A stretch of 64,000 nt of DNA from Flavobacteriales bacterium. GTDB lineage: Bacteria; Bacteroidota; Bacteroidia; UBA10329. The stretch is from the NCBI GenBank assembly GCA_020635495.1, contig JACJZQ010000002.1:62001-126000 (forward strand), written 5' to 3'. Below the pieces are notes generated by a model, which was not told the DNA's origin, made no database searches, and worked only from the letters and a program-made list of their open reading frames with translations. Shown here one piece after another: positions 24,680-33,573 of the stretch. The position numbers were made by a program, and so were the translations under genes. The first letter of the stretch is position 1, and each line of letters opens with the position of its first letter.

Positions 24680-25501
24680 TCAACCTTTTCCGTTCTTGGA
24701 AACGATTCTTGTATAAAGCTTTATCCGCTTGTCTTCAGTAATATCTCTATACTTATAGGTCGGGGTTGTTCCCTGTCCAAGATCCTTGAGTTGCACTGTT
24801 CCACCAAGAACTGACTCAATAACCGCTACATAGTTTTTCAGCTTTGCGATTGAGTTGTTTGCTCTTAGAAGATTGGGTTCAGGGTTTTCGTCAACATCTT
24901 GCTTCCACTGATAAAGGATTTTCCCTGAATCCTCTAATCCTGTATCAACGAAGTGATACGTTATTCCAACATTCCGATAATCCTCATTATAACATTGCCA
25001 GAACTCTGAGCCGGCCCCTCTATATTCCGGTAGAATTGACGTATGGGCATTAATGGTTCCGATCTTAGGAATGTCAGTAATTCGCTGTTTAATGTTTGAC
25101 ACACCCAAAACCACACAGATCTCGGGCTGGGCGTTCTTAACGGCCGTTACCACTGTGGCCTCATTCAAACTCGGTGTTTCCAGGTACTCAACTCCAGCAG
25201 GCCTTCCGGTAACCCCAAGACTGTTGATGTAATCATCCACCAATCTATTGGCCTTTACAATGGATTCTTGCTCATAGCGTAGTGCCTCTCTCTCAGACCT
25301 ACTGAACTTAACTCTTGAACTAAGCCATTTTATAGGAGGTGCAAATACGCCAAGCAAACTTCCTCCAAAGCTTCTAGATGCTTGCTCCTTCATCGATGTG
25401 TCCTCCACAACCACCAACTTAAGCTCTAGGTCAGCCCTAACAATTAAATTGGCTAGCACTTCACCTTTAATGGAATTGTCTGTTATAAGGACTATGCTCA
25501 T
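24680..25501 (-). CDS. Formyltransferase-fold protein (Fmt/ArnA-like N-terminal domain)
   Basis: A 273-residue protein with the formyl transferase motif: NAHTSILPEYRGAGSEFW (N of INAH and H near residue 150), VGITYHFVDTGLEDSGKI, fitting GxTxHxxxxxxDxGxI with catalytic N, H, D. Its N-terminus (MSIVLITDNSIKGEVLANLI) is like a Rossmann start. No anticodon-binding or Fmt C-terminal domain is present, and no signal peptide. So it is a stand-alone 10-formyl-tetrahydrofolate-using enzyme, possibly acting on a sugar nucleotide or amine. It is convergent with the TauE gene, 11 bases apart, and divergent from the subtilase. Substrate unknown. Confidence 0.8.
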   Translation of the reverse strand: MSIVLITDNSIKGEVLANLIVRADLELKLVVVEDTSMKEQASRSFGGSLLGVFAPPIKWLSSRVKFSRSEREALRYEQESIVKANRLVDDYINSLGVTGRPAGVEYLETPSLNEATVVTAVKNAQPEICVVLGVSNIKQRITDIPKIGTINAHTSILPEYRGAGSEFWQCYNEDYRNVGITYHFVDTGLEDSGKILYQWKQDVDENPEPNLLRANNSIAKLKNYVAVIESVLGGTVQLKDLGQGTTPTYKYRDITEDKRIKLYTRIVSKNGKG

Positions 25502-25594
25502 CTGTTGCTGAAATTAGCAAATAGAGCGGCCGAGGCAATACAGAGGCAGTTCCACCCGCAACCTTTCTTAGTTTAGCAATTCACATTATTAGCC

Positions 25595-28207
25595 ATGCTA
25601 AGATCACTCCATTTATTCCTCGCCTTTCTGTGTGTTTCGATATCTGTTTCTGGTCAGATAAGTCCCAAACTTCAAAACGCTTTGCAGGATGACCCTGATA
25701 AATTCCATCAGATCAGAATCGAATTCAAAGACAATGTCGATTGCTACGTTCTGAATCATGAATTCAAACAACGGCATATTAAGGTTTCAGAACGTCCGAA
25801 AATCGTTATCACTCAATTGCAAGAGCAGGCAGAAATATCTCAAACTCCCGTTAATGCATTGATCAGCGGAGTGCTGAAAAATGATGTGCGATACGTACAT
25901 CCATTCTGGATAGTGAACACCATGGTGTTGCAAGCCAACGCCAGAGCAATTGAAAAATTGGCTGAGGTTCAAACGGTATCCCTCATCGATCTAGAAGATT
26001 CAGACATCATGCCTCACGATTCCATTATTCGTGGTGAAGAAACCGCAGAACGCTCACCGAATGGTGTTGAGCCTGGCCTGGTAGCCATCAACGCACCGGC
26101 CATGTGGGCTTTAGGTTATACGGGTCGTGGTAGGCTGACCTATTGCTACGATACAGGTGTTTGGCCCACACATCCTGCTTTTGCAGAGCGTTTCATGGCA
26201 CATCGGTATCCTTTGGAACAGTGCTGGACAGGCTTTTTCAGTGATGAACCAAATGGAAATGTGAGCGACCATGGCACGCACGTACTCGGCACCATGGCAG
26301 GTCTGGTACAGGAAACCAATGATACCATTGGCGTGGCCTTCAAAGCGTACTGGATAGCTAACGATTTTGTGACCAGCACCGTGGAGGCACTGCCTCCCTT
26401 AGCTGCCATGATGGGCGCGTTTGAATGGGCTTTGAATCCAGATGGAGATATTAATACCATAGACGACATCCCAGATGTGATCAATAACAGTTGGCGCTGG
26501 CGAGATGACCCTGATACGGTGCAATGTGCAGGCATGGTGGTTAACCTGATGAATGCCATTGAAGCCGCAGGTATCGCCAACATTTTCTCGGGTGGAAACT
26601 CTGGCCCTAGCAATACAACGGTAAATGCCCCGCAACGCATCAACACTTCCGAAGTGAACACGTTTTCGGTGGGTAGCGTTAACGGCAACTCCAATTTCCC
26701 ATACCCGATCAGCAACTTTTCTACACGCGGGCCAAAGCAATGTCCGTACAGTGGCAGTCTTTCACTGGAAATTCATCCAGAGGTTGTGGCTCCTGGCCAG
26801 AATGTACGCTCGGCTTGGGGAACAGACACTTACAATAGTATTTCAGGCACTAGCATGGCTTCGCCTCATGTTTCGGGAGCCATTCTATTGCTGAAAGAAG
26901 CTTTCCCATACCTGAGTGGAGAAGACCTGATGTGGGCGCTTTACCAGACAGCAGTTGACCTTGGCGATGCGGGCGAAGACAACACCTATGGAATGGGTAT
27001 TATTGACGTGCATGCTGCTTTTCTACAATTGGCTCAGAACAATACGCCTGTCGACCCGAACAATGTTCCGTGGGATCTTCACATTGCTGGAGCGACCAAC
27101 CCAAGCGGAAACGGCATAACCTGCGATGATTCGTTTGGGACCACTGTAGAATTCGAGAATAGAGGCGATAACACGATAACATCTGTGTTGTTTGAATACA
27201 ACATCAATGGCGGAACGAATTCTACTGCCACTTGGAATGGAACCTTGAATCCTGGAGAATCAACAACATTTGAACTGCCCGCTATTACCACATCCGATTA
27301 TGGCAATTTGGCGCTGAACATTTTAGGTTCAATAGTGGGACAAGCAGACGAGTATGAGCATTACAACAACCGTTGGAGAATAACTTTTAACAGGCGCGAG
27401 CTGACTTCCTTGCCCTTTACGGAGAGTTTTGAAGGCGATTTTGAACTGAACAATTGGATGGTTCAAAACCCTGATGGCAGCAGCACATGGGAAACCATTG
27501 AAACAGGTGGTTTGAACTGGAACGGATCATCCGCCACCGTACAACTTTACAATTATAACCCAAGGCTCAATCAGCGCGATATGCTCATCAGTCCATTGTT
27601 GGACATTCCTTCAACCACAGACCCGGTTTGGCTATTGTTTGATGTGGCCTACCAATCCAGATCTACGAGCAATGTGGTTAAGGATACGCTGCAGGTGGTG
27701 GTGTCTACCAATTGCGGACAAAGTTTTGACGATCTGATTTACGATAAAGACGGAATTACGCTGAGTACGAATGATACCAGCCAGTTGGATTTTGTTCCTG
27801 AATTCGTTTGGGATTGGCGAACAGATTCGGTTGACCTGAGCACCTATGCGGGGCAAGAGATCATGTTCGGTTTCCAGACCATTAACCGAAAGGGAAACAA
27901 TGTTTACGTAGATAATGTGCGGGTGTTTGTCGGCAACAACGAACCTACCAACGTACCAGACCTCAGCGCTTATGTCAGCGTTTATCCTAATCCTACCAAC
28001 TCCAATCTCTTCATTGAAATAACAGAACCAAATCTGAACATTGAAAACATTTCTGTCAAGAATCTTTTGGGGCAGCCACTGCACACCGAATGGCAACACA
28101 GCGGTAACCGGATTTCGTTGAATACCGCCAACCTGCCTGAAGGCGTTTACCTGCTAGACCTTCAATTGGATGGACAGCGCGTGGTAAAGCGGTTTATCAA
28201 ATTGTAG
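25595..28207 (+). CDS. S8 subtilisin-family peptidase with type A T9SS sorting domain
   Basis: An 870-residue protein: signal peptide LRSLHLFLAFLCVSISVSG, an N-terminal pro-region, the subtilase domain (about 165-470) with catalytic D186 in TYCYDTGVWPTHP, H226 in DHGTHVLG and S420 in SGTSMASPHVSGA, then an accessory beta-sandwich and a MAM/jelly-roll-like region near residues 610-780, and a C-terminal type A CTD (VSVYPNPTNSNLFIEITEPN...ISVKNLLGQPL, LPEGVYLLDLQLDGQRVVKRFIKL). It should be secreted through T9SS to act on extracellular proteins. All three catalytic residues are present. It is followed by a strong bidirectional terminator shared with the convergent Cys/His-rich gene. Confidence 0.9.
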   Translation: MLRSLHLFLAFLCVSISVSGQISPKLQNALQDDPDKFHQIRIEFKDNVDCYVLNHEFKQRHIKVSERPKIVITQLQEQAEISQTPVNALISGVLKNDVRYVHPFWIVNTMVLQANARAIEKLAEVQTVSLIDLEDSDIMPHDSIIRGEETAERSPNGVEPGLVAINAPAMWALGYTGRGRLTYCYDTGVWPTHPAFAERFMAHRYPLEQCWTGFFSDEPNGNVSDHGTHVLGTMAGLVQETNDTIGVAFKAYWIANDFVTSTVEALPPLAAMMGAFEWALNPDGDINTIDDIPDVINNSWRWRDDPDTVQCAGMVVNLMNAIEAAGIANIFSGGNSGPSNTTVNAPQRINTSEVNTFSVGSVNGNSNFPYPISNFSTRGPKQCPYSGSLSLEIHPEVVAPGQNVRSAWGTDTYNSISGTSMASPHVSGAILLLKEAFPYLSGEDLMWALYQTAVDLGDAGEDNTYGMGIIDVHAAFLQLAQNNTPVDPNNVPWDLHIAGATNPSGNGITCDDSFGTTVEFENRGDNTITSVLFEYNINGGTNSTATWNGTLNPGESTTFELPAITTSDYGNLALNILGSIVGQADEYEHYNNRWRITFNRRELTSLPFTESFEGDFELNNWMVQNPDGSSTWETIETGGLNWNGSSATVQLYNYNPRLNQRDMLISPLLDIPSTTDPVWLLFDVAYQSRSTSNVVKDTLQVVVSTNCGQSFDDLIYDKDGITLSTNDTSQLDFVPEFVWDWRTDSVDLSTYAGQEIMFGFQTINRKGNNVYVDNVRVFVGNNEPTNVPDLSAYVSVYPNPTNSNLFIEITEPNLNIENISVKNLLGQPLHTEWQHSGNRISLNTANLPEGVYLLDLQLDGQRVVKRFIKL

Positions 28208-28212
28208 CAATA

Positions 28213-28242
28213 AAAAAGCCCCGCTTTTCAGCGAGGCTTTTT
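28213..28242. terminator. Bidirectional rho-independent terminator
   Basis: AAAAAGCC-CGC and GCG-GGCTTTTT form a stem with a 6-base loop between the subtilase and the convergent Cys/His-rich gene, with A-run and T-run on either side, so it can stop transcription from both. Confidence 0.85.
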
Positions 28243-28260
28243 AGTCATTGAATTAAATGA

Positions 28261-28587
28261 TCAATGTGGCTGCCCTTCATGACTATCGTGGTCATGCTCT
28301 TCTTTCTTGGCTTTTCCAGCATCAGCGGTGCAACATGTTTTTTCACAACCAGGTGCACATGCTTTCTTGTCTGCTGAAGCGTGTGAACATTCTTTTTTGC
28401 CAGCATCTGCCTTAGCATCCTTAGCACAACAAGCTTTCTTCTCTGCAGCAGTGCATTTGTGACCTTCTGCTTTTACCTCAGTCTGAGCCTTCGGAGCATC
28501 AGCATCCGCAGCTTGTTTGTCCTGTGCCATTGATGTTCCTACACCAACGAACAACATCATCAATAGAGTTAATGCAACGTTTTTCAT
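28261..28587 (-). CDS. Small secreted Cys/His-rich, metallothionein-like protein
   Basis: Starting at ATG 28587 it has a signal peptide (KNVALTLLMMLFVGVGTSMAQ) and about 85 mature residues. These carry eight Cys (HKC, KKACCAK, KKECSHAS, KKACAPGCEKTCC) with several His and a terminal HDHDSHEGQPH, interspersed with Lys, Ala and Asp. The spacing is metal-ligand-like, though no known metallothionein or CusF family is recognised. The likely role is periplasmic metal binding or buffering; that is inference from composition. It is convergent with the subtilase and shares a terminator with it. Confidence 0.6.
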   Translation of the reverse strand: MKNVALTLLMMLFVGVGTSMAQDKQAADADAPKAQTEVKAEGHKCTAAEKKACCAKDAKADAGKKECSHASADKKACAPGCEKTCCTADAGKAKKEEHDHDSHEGQPH

Positions 28588-28686
28588 TATCGGATTTTTG
28601 GTTAACAATTAGCGCGAAGATACTCCAGAACCGTGCCGAAGGTTTCAGTTGGCTGACAATTCATGAAAATAAAGATGGAAGGTCAA

Positions 28687-29808
28687 TTACTCATGAATCC
28701 TCCTCAGGTATTGACGGGCATCCTCAAGCGACACCTTTCTTCCTTCGTTGAAAGCCACCACAAATGCATCCTTAAAACCCATCCGATGCAGTTCATTCCT
28801 TCTTTCAATGGCATCGCCATAGCTTTTGTAATTACCTACGGTGAGAAGCGTCAGGTCTTCCAAATTCAATTCAGAAATACTATCAATCATCAAGTAAAAT
28901 CGAGCCGACTCATCAGGCATTGATTCTTTGAATGCCGCCAATTGAATTCTGTAGTCAACCTCTCCCCTTATCTGCGATTTTGGCGATTTCTGATCCAACG
29001 CAACAACCTCCAGCGGATAACGCTCTTCATCTGTGATCTTTACAATGAATGCATCGGCATAACCCGTTCCTTTTACCATCTCCAGCATTTTCTCTGCCTG
29101 CGAACGGAACACGAAATTGCCTATCACATATCGGTATACTCCGTGCATGTCCACATACACCTCCACGTTCTTGAGACCATCGAATTTTCGGGTCATTTGT
29201 GGTTCCAACAAGGCCGCTACTTGCACTCCATAAAGTGTTGAATAAGTGGAATACTTGTGCGGTCGGGTCTTTACGCGCAGGTCAGGTTTTACCAGTCGCT
29301 CTGGTACTTCCAGCAATTTCACCGTAGGTTCTTTACACAGATTGGCCCACTTCCGGCCATCAATCAAGTAGTATTCATCGTCTTTCAAGAATTCTTGGTT
29401 CGAATTGAAGACCTCTTCCAAACGAAGCAAATTCTCCTGAGCTTTGTCGCATTGACCCGTTCTGCAATACGCCAGAATCATGTAATAGAACAGATGCTCT
29501 GGTGGACCGACTCCAGGATTATCCCACAACTCTGCGAAATTGGCATCTGCCATTTCAAACAGCTTGGCAGCCCTTGCTGGTTCTTTTCCAATGATGATCA
29601 GTGATACACCTAGCAAATAACCCACGTTCGGATTCAGCGTGTCTTTGGAATGCAATTCTTCCAATATCTTGATGGAACGGCCAGCATTGTGCTTGGCGAT
29701 GTACAATCGGGCCTGATCGAATTCATCCCAGAACGCTTGGTCTTTCTTATCCTGACCATGACCAGCTATCGCGAAAACGAAAAGAAATGGAAGAATCAGA
29801 TACCTCAC
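28687..29808 (-). CDS. Secreted TPR protein with C-terminal SPOR-like repeats
   Basis: GTG 29808 is favoured as start (373 residues), since VRYLILPFLFVFAIAGHGQ forms a signal peptide; the longer frame to 29865 carries Cys-rich residues before it. Residues about 25-150 contain TPR-like helices (ARLYIAKHNAGRSIKILEELHSKDTLNPNVGYLLG). The C-terminal half has two SPOR-like units (YGVQVAALLEPQMTRKFDGLKNVEVYVDMHGVYRYVIGNFVFRSQAEKMLEMVKGTGYADAFIV and YRIQLAAFKESMP...YLMIDSISELNLEDLTLLTVGNYKSYGDAIERRNELHRMGFKDAFVV). SPOR domains bind denuded peptidoglycan glycan strands, so septal or wall localisation is plausible. Confidence 0.75.
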   Translation of the reverse strand: MRYLILPFLFVFAIAGHGQDKKDQAFWDEFDQARLYIAKHNAGRSIKILEELHSKDTLNPNVGYLLGVSLIIIGKEPARAAKLFEMADANFAELWDNPGVGPPEHLFYYMILAYCRTGQCDKAQENLLRLEEVFNSNQEFLKDDEYYLIDGRKWANLCKEPTVKLLEVPERLVKPDLRVKTRPHKYSTYSTLYGVQVAALLEPQMTRKFDGLKNVEVYVDMHGVYRYVIGNFVFRSQAEKMLEMVKGTGYADAFIVKITDEERYPLEVVALDQKSPKSQIRGEVDYRIQLAAFKESMPDESARFYLMIDSISELNLEDLTLLTVGNYKSYGDAIERRNELHRMGFKDAFVVAFNEGRKVSLEDARQYLRRIHE

Positions 29809-29925
29809 TTGATGTGGATTGTTCTCTTTGAAATTACCCAACCAACAGCAGCGGATAAGGCACAAACCAAAATGGTATCAATAACTTGATGTGGAAAACC
29901 CTAATTTGGGTTTACAACCAGTAAC

Positions 29926-30738
29926 ATGAGAACATTTCCAATCTTCATATCAATCATAGTGATACTCACTTCTTGCAAGAAGCCTAAAGTAGATTGCACA
30001 GACCTTGAGATCATTGCACCTAAGGTCATTCTGGTTGCAGGTCAGTCTAACACGCATGCCGGATTAGGTTTGGATGCAAGCATCGATGCGCCTGAAGATG
30101 GCATCTATCAATTGGGTAGATTTTCGAACGATATGTGCATCATCCAAGCATGCGAACCGTTGGACCATCACACCAGAACTGATGATAGAATTGGCTTTGC
30201 TTTGACTTTTGCCAAACTGCTCAAGCTACATCAAGAGGGCTCAGGCGATATTCTGATCGTTCCGAGTGGATTTGGCGGAACGGGTTTCATAGACAACCAT
30301 TGGAACAAGGGAAACGACCTTTACCAAGATGCGGTGATGCGGGTAAATCATGTTCTTACAAAGTACCCTGATGCTGTTTTATCCGCAGTTCTATGGCATC
30401 AAGGAGAAACAGATATCTTTCTTCAAAATCCTGATTATCAAGCCAGTCTGGATCAGTTTATCAATGATCTGAGAACAGATATCGGCCATCCAGAAGTTCC
30501 ATTAATTGTGGGTGGCATGGTTCCGTATTGGGTAGATCAGGAAACTGAGAGGCAGGCGGTCCAAGCCATCATCGCATCAACTCCGCAGCGTCATCTAAAT
30601 GTGGGGTATGCAGACCCAACCGTTCCCTTTGTGATTCAGAAACCGGACAACACTTTTGACGAGATTCACTTCAATGCTGAAGGCCAAAGGGAATTGGGCC
30701 AACGGTATTTTGCTGAGTATTTGGAGATTGTTGAGTAA
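29926..30738 (+). CDS. SASA-family (sialate O-acetylesterase-like) lipoprotein
   Basis: A 270-residue protein with a lipobox (ILTSC, Cys near residue 16). It has the SGNH-related SASA motif series: VILVAGQSNTHAG with the nucleophile Ser in GQSN, an oxyanion-type PSGFGGTGF, and the catalytic WHQGETD block (about 155-161), plus a C-terminal DEIHFNAEGQRELGQRY containing the His. Members deacetylate sialic acids or xylan-type sugars. The substrate here is unknown. It is monocistronic and surface- or periplasm-facing by its lipid anchor. Confidence 0.85.
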   Translation: MRTFPIFISIIVILTSCKKPKVDCTDLEIIAPKVILVAGQSNTHAGLGLDASIDAPEDGIYQLGRFSNDMCIIQACEPLDHHTRTDDRIGFALTFAKLLKLHQEGSGDILIVPSGFGGTGFIDNHWNKGNDLYQDAVMRVNHVLTKYPDAVLSAVLWHQGETDIFLQNPDYQASLDQFINDLRTDIGHPEVPLIVGGMVPYWVDQETERQAVQAIIASTPQRHLNVGYADPTVPFVIQKPDNTFDEIHFNAEGQRELGQRYFAEYLEIVE

Positions 30739-30751
30739 GTCCTATTCCACC

Positions 30752-31381
30752 CTACTTATAATCCGAAACATTCAGTTTTGACGTACAGAAACTGAACTCG
30801 TCCTTTTGGTCGTTGGAGCAAACTATGATAATGCGGTCTTGCTTGTTATCATCCACCAACTGTTTGTACCATTCAATGGCCTGGGCATCAAGATTGGAAG
30901 TTGGCTCATCCAGCAGAACAAATGGGGTATCAGAAAGCAAGGCCAAACCCAGTTTTACACGCTGCTTCATACCTGATGAGAAATAGCGGATATTCTTATT
31001 CCTTGCCTCTACCAGATAGAGCGTTTCAATTATTGAGTCAATGGTCAGACCATCTCTGAACGGCTTCATCTTTTGATGGAATTCAAGCATTTCGGTCAAA
31101 GTGAATTCCTCTATCAGTTCCAAGTAAGGCGTGGCCAATGAAAATAGACCTAAGGAATTTTCAACCGCATATGATCGGCCATTCATGGTGTAATTCAATT
31201 CTCCTTCAGACAGGACAGAACTACCCAGAATAACTTGCAGCAAAGTCGATTTTCCCGAACCGTTGGATCCGAGAATTACGGTGTGTTCGTTTTGAGAAAA
31301 CGTGTGGTCAATGCCACGGAAAATCCACTCATGGTTAAACCGTTTCCCTACGTTCTGTAAAGAAATCTGAGTGGCAGACAT
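30752..31381 (-). CDS. ABC transporter ATP-binding protein
   Basis: A 209-residue nucleotide-binding protein: Walker A GSNGSGKS at 38-45, signature loop SSGMKQR at 135-141, Walker B FVLLDEP near 154-160, followed by TSNLD (161-165). No permease gene is nearby. Gene order places it as the last gene of the lipid A operon, 2 bases after lpxA, so it may serve a membrane protein encoded elsewhere. Some similar orphan ATPases act in lipopolysaccharide export (LptB), but motif evidence for LptB itself is not strong enough to name it. Confidence 0.8.
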   Translation of the reverse strand: MSATQISLQNVGKRFNHEWIFRGIDHTFSQNEHTVILGSNGSGKSTLLQVILGSSVLSEGELNYTMNGRSYAVENSLGLFSLATPYLELIEEFTLTEMLEFHQKMKPFRDGLTIDSIIETLYLVEARNKNIRYFSSGMKQRVKLGLALLSDTPFVLLDEPTSNLDAQAIEWYKQLVDDNKQDRIIIVCSNDQKDEFSFCTSKLNVSDYK

Positions 31382-31383
31382 GG

Positions 31384-32184
31384 TTATTTAGAGCCGTTTC
31401 CGTTCAAGAATTGATAGCCTTTCATGATTCCTCGCTTCGAATCGCGTATGAAGTCAATAATCTCATCGCGCTCATCAGTTACTGGGAATTCAGCTTCCAA
31501 GTAGGAAAGTGCCTGGGTTACGTTGTAGTGCTTTAGGAAAATCACACGGAAAATCTCCTGAATCTCCCGAACCTTTTCGGTTGAATATCCTCTTCGTTTC
31601 ATTCCAACGCTGTTCACGCCAGAATAACTTAATGGGTAACGCGCAGCTTTACTGTATGGTGGCACGTCTTTTCCAACCAAGGCTCCGCCAGAAAGAATGG
31701 CATGCGCTCCAATACGTACGAACTGATGCAGGGCTGACATTCCGCCTATGATGGCGTAATCACCAATTACAATATGACCGGCCAACGTACAGGCATTGGC
31801 CAGAATAACGTGCTCTCCGATCACGCAATCGTGTGCCACATGCACGTAAGCCATAATAAGCGAGTTGTTACCGACCACCGTTTTTCCGCTGGCTTTCGTA
31901 CCGCGGTTAATGGTGGCGCACTCTCTGATAATGACGTTGTCTCCTATTTCAACAGTGCTATCCTCCCCTTCGAATTTCAGATCCTGAGGAATCGCAGAAA
32001 TGACCGCTCCAGGGAAAATCCTACAGTTCTTACCAATGCGGGCACCTTCCATAATGGTCACGTTCGAACCTATCCAGGTGCCCTCTCCTATCTCAACATT
32101 CTTATGGATGGTTACAAAGGGCTCAATTACCACATTGTCTGCAATCTTAGCTTGCGGGTGTACAAACGATAAGGGTTGGTTCAT
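31384..32184 (-). CDS. lpxA: LpxA acyl-ACP--UDP-GlcNAc O-acyltransferase
   Basis: A 266-residue left-handed beta-helix with hexapeptide repeats throughout, first acyltransferase of lipid A synthesis. The catalytic His is H118 in AYVHVAHDCVIG, the equivalent of E. coli H125. A C-terminal helical domain (VGMKRRGYSTEKVREIQEIF) is typical. It overlaps the upstream lpxC/fabZ stop by one base (TAATG on the minus strand), so the genes are translationally coupled. It transfers a 3-hydroxyacyl chain from ACP to UDP-GlcNAc in the cytoplasm. Confidence 0.97.
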   Translation of the reverse strand: MNQPLSFVHPQAKIADNVVIEPFVTIHKNVEIGEGTWIGSNVTIMEGARIGKNCRIFPGAVISAIPQDLKFEGEDSTVEIGDNVIIRECATINRGTKASGKTVVGNNSLIMAYVHVAHDCVIGEHVILANACTLAGHIVIGDYAIIGGMSALHQFVRIGAHAILSGGALVGKDVPPYSKAARYPLSYSGVNSVGMKRRGYSTEKVREIQEIFRVIFLKHYNVTQALSYLEAEFPVTDERDEIIDFIRDSKRGIMKGYQFLNGNGSK

Positions 32185-33572
32185 TAACTCTCTCTTTTTG
32201 AAATCTGTGCCATCATTTCGGCTTCCATCACTTGGTCATCGCCCACAAAAGCAATTCCCTTCATATGACACAACCCTCTTCTAATTGGACTTAATAATTC
32301 TAGTTTAAACACGATAGTGTCTCCGGGCATGACCATTCTGCGGAATTTGACACCGTCAATTTTCATGAAATACGTGAGGTAATTCTCAGGGTCTGGAACG
32401 GTGCTAAGCACAAGAATTCCACCTACCTGAGCCATTGCCTCTATCTGAATCACGCCTGGCATAACGGGTGCTCCTGGAAAGTGACCTTCGAAGAAGTATT
32501 CGTTCATGGTCACGTTCTTCACGCCCACCACATGCGTGTCACTCAGCTCATAAATTTTATCAATGAACAGGAATGGCGGACGATGTGGCAACTTGGCCAT
32601 AATACCATTTACATCCAGCAAAGGCTCCGAATTAAAGTCAATTTTGGGGGCTTTTGGCTTACGGCTTTCCTTTATCAATCCTTTCAGGAACTTTCCGAAA
32701 GCCACATTTCCTCCATGACCGGGTTTTGTGGCAATGATGTGTCCTTGAACTCGAACGCCCGTTAGCGCCAGATCCCCTACAAGATCAAGAAGTTTATGGC
32801 GCGCTGGTTCGTTCGGAAACCTGAGTTCGGTATTGTTCAAAATTCCAGCAGATGTTACTTCAACATTCGGCTGATTGAATTTTTCCGCCAACTCCGCTTT
32901 TTTCTCTTCCGAAGGGACTTCGTCAACAAAAACAACCGCATTGTCAAGACCTCCACCTTTGATCAGGTTGTGCTCCAAAAGGAATTCCAGCTCATGTAGG
33001 AAAACGAATGTCCTTGTGGGTGCGACCTGTTCTGCGAAATCGTCATACGATTTCATATTTGCGTGCTGCGGAGGAAGACAGTTTCGATTGTAATCGATCA
33101 TCACCGTCATCTCAGGAGTATCGCTCGGAAGAATCAAATACGAAGCACCCGATTCTTCATCTGTAAATTCAATGTTGGAATCGACCTTCAGGACTTCAAC
33201 TCCACTTTCCAGTTCTTCCGTTCCAACTGCGTTGATGGCATCAATAACGGGTTTGGAACTTCCATCCAGAATTGGGCACTCCGGACCATCAATTTCCACA
33301 ATAGCGTTTGAGATTCCCAGTCCAGAAAGCGCAGCCATAATGTGCTCGATGGTATTGACACGATTTTCATCCTTGCCAATGGTGGTTCCACGCTGCGTGG
33401 AAATTACGTTTGAGACAACAGCTGGAATTGCGTCAGCATCAGCCAGATCGGTTCTTCTGAACACGATTCCGCCTTCTATGGCTGGCTTCAGAACCAAGTT
33501 CACTTTGGCTCCCGTGTGCAATCCAACACCCGAGACCCTGACCTCACCTTTTAATGCTCTCTGCTTCGTCAT
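32184..33572 (-). CDS. lpxC/fabZ: Bifunctional LpxC--FabZ fusion
   Basis: A 462-residue fusion. The N-terminal half is the zinc deacetylase LpxC with ligands H77 in TIEHIMAAL and H259/D263 in ARHKLLDLVGDL, which commits lipid A synthesis. The C-terminal 140 residues are the FabZ 3-hydroxyacyl-ACP dehydratase hot-dog with HRPPFLFIDKI and FEGHFPGAPVMPGVIQIEAM (H364, E378). This fusion is characteristic of Bacteroidota. It lies between lpxD (1-base gap) and lpxA (1-base overlap), so the four enzymes share a transcript. The linker between domains falls near residues 300-320. Confidence 0.97.
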   Translation of the reverse strand: MTKQRALKGEVRVSGVGLHTGAKVNLVLKPAIEGGIVFRRTDLADADAIPAVVSNVISTQRGTTIGKDENRVNTIEHIMAALSGLGISNAIVEIDGPECPILDGSSKPVIDAINAVGTEELESGVEVLKVDSNIEFTDEESGASYLILPSDTPEMTVMIDYNRNCLPPQHANMKSYDDFAEQVAPTRTFVFLHELEFLLEHNLIKGGGLDNAVVFVDEVPSEEKKAELAEKFNQPNVEVTSAGILNNTELRFPNEPARHKLLDLVGDLALTGVRVQGHIIATKPGHGGNVAFGKFLKGLIKESRKPKAPKIDFNSEPLLDVNGIMAKLPHRPPFLFIDKIYELSDTHVVGVKNVTMNEYFFEGHFPGAPVMPGVIQIEAMAQVGGILVLSTVPDPENYLTYFMKIDGVKFRRMVMPGDTIVFKLELLSPIRRGLCHMKGIAFVGDDQVMEAEMMAQISKRES

Positions 33573-33573
33573 A

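Noticed and set aside
30752..31381. LptB identity of the ABC ATPase
   Set aside because: Position in the lipid A operon is suggestive, but the sequence lacks features I can tie to LptB specifically.
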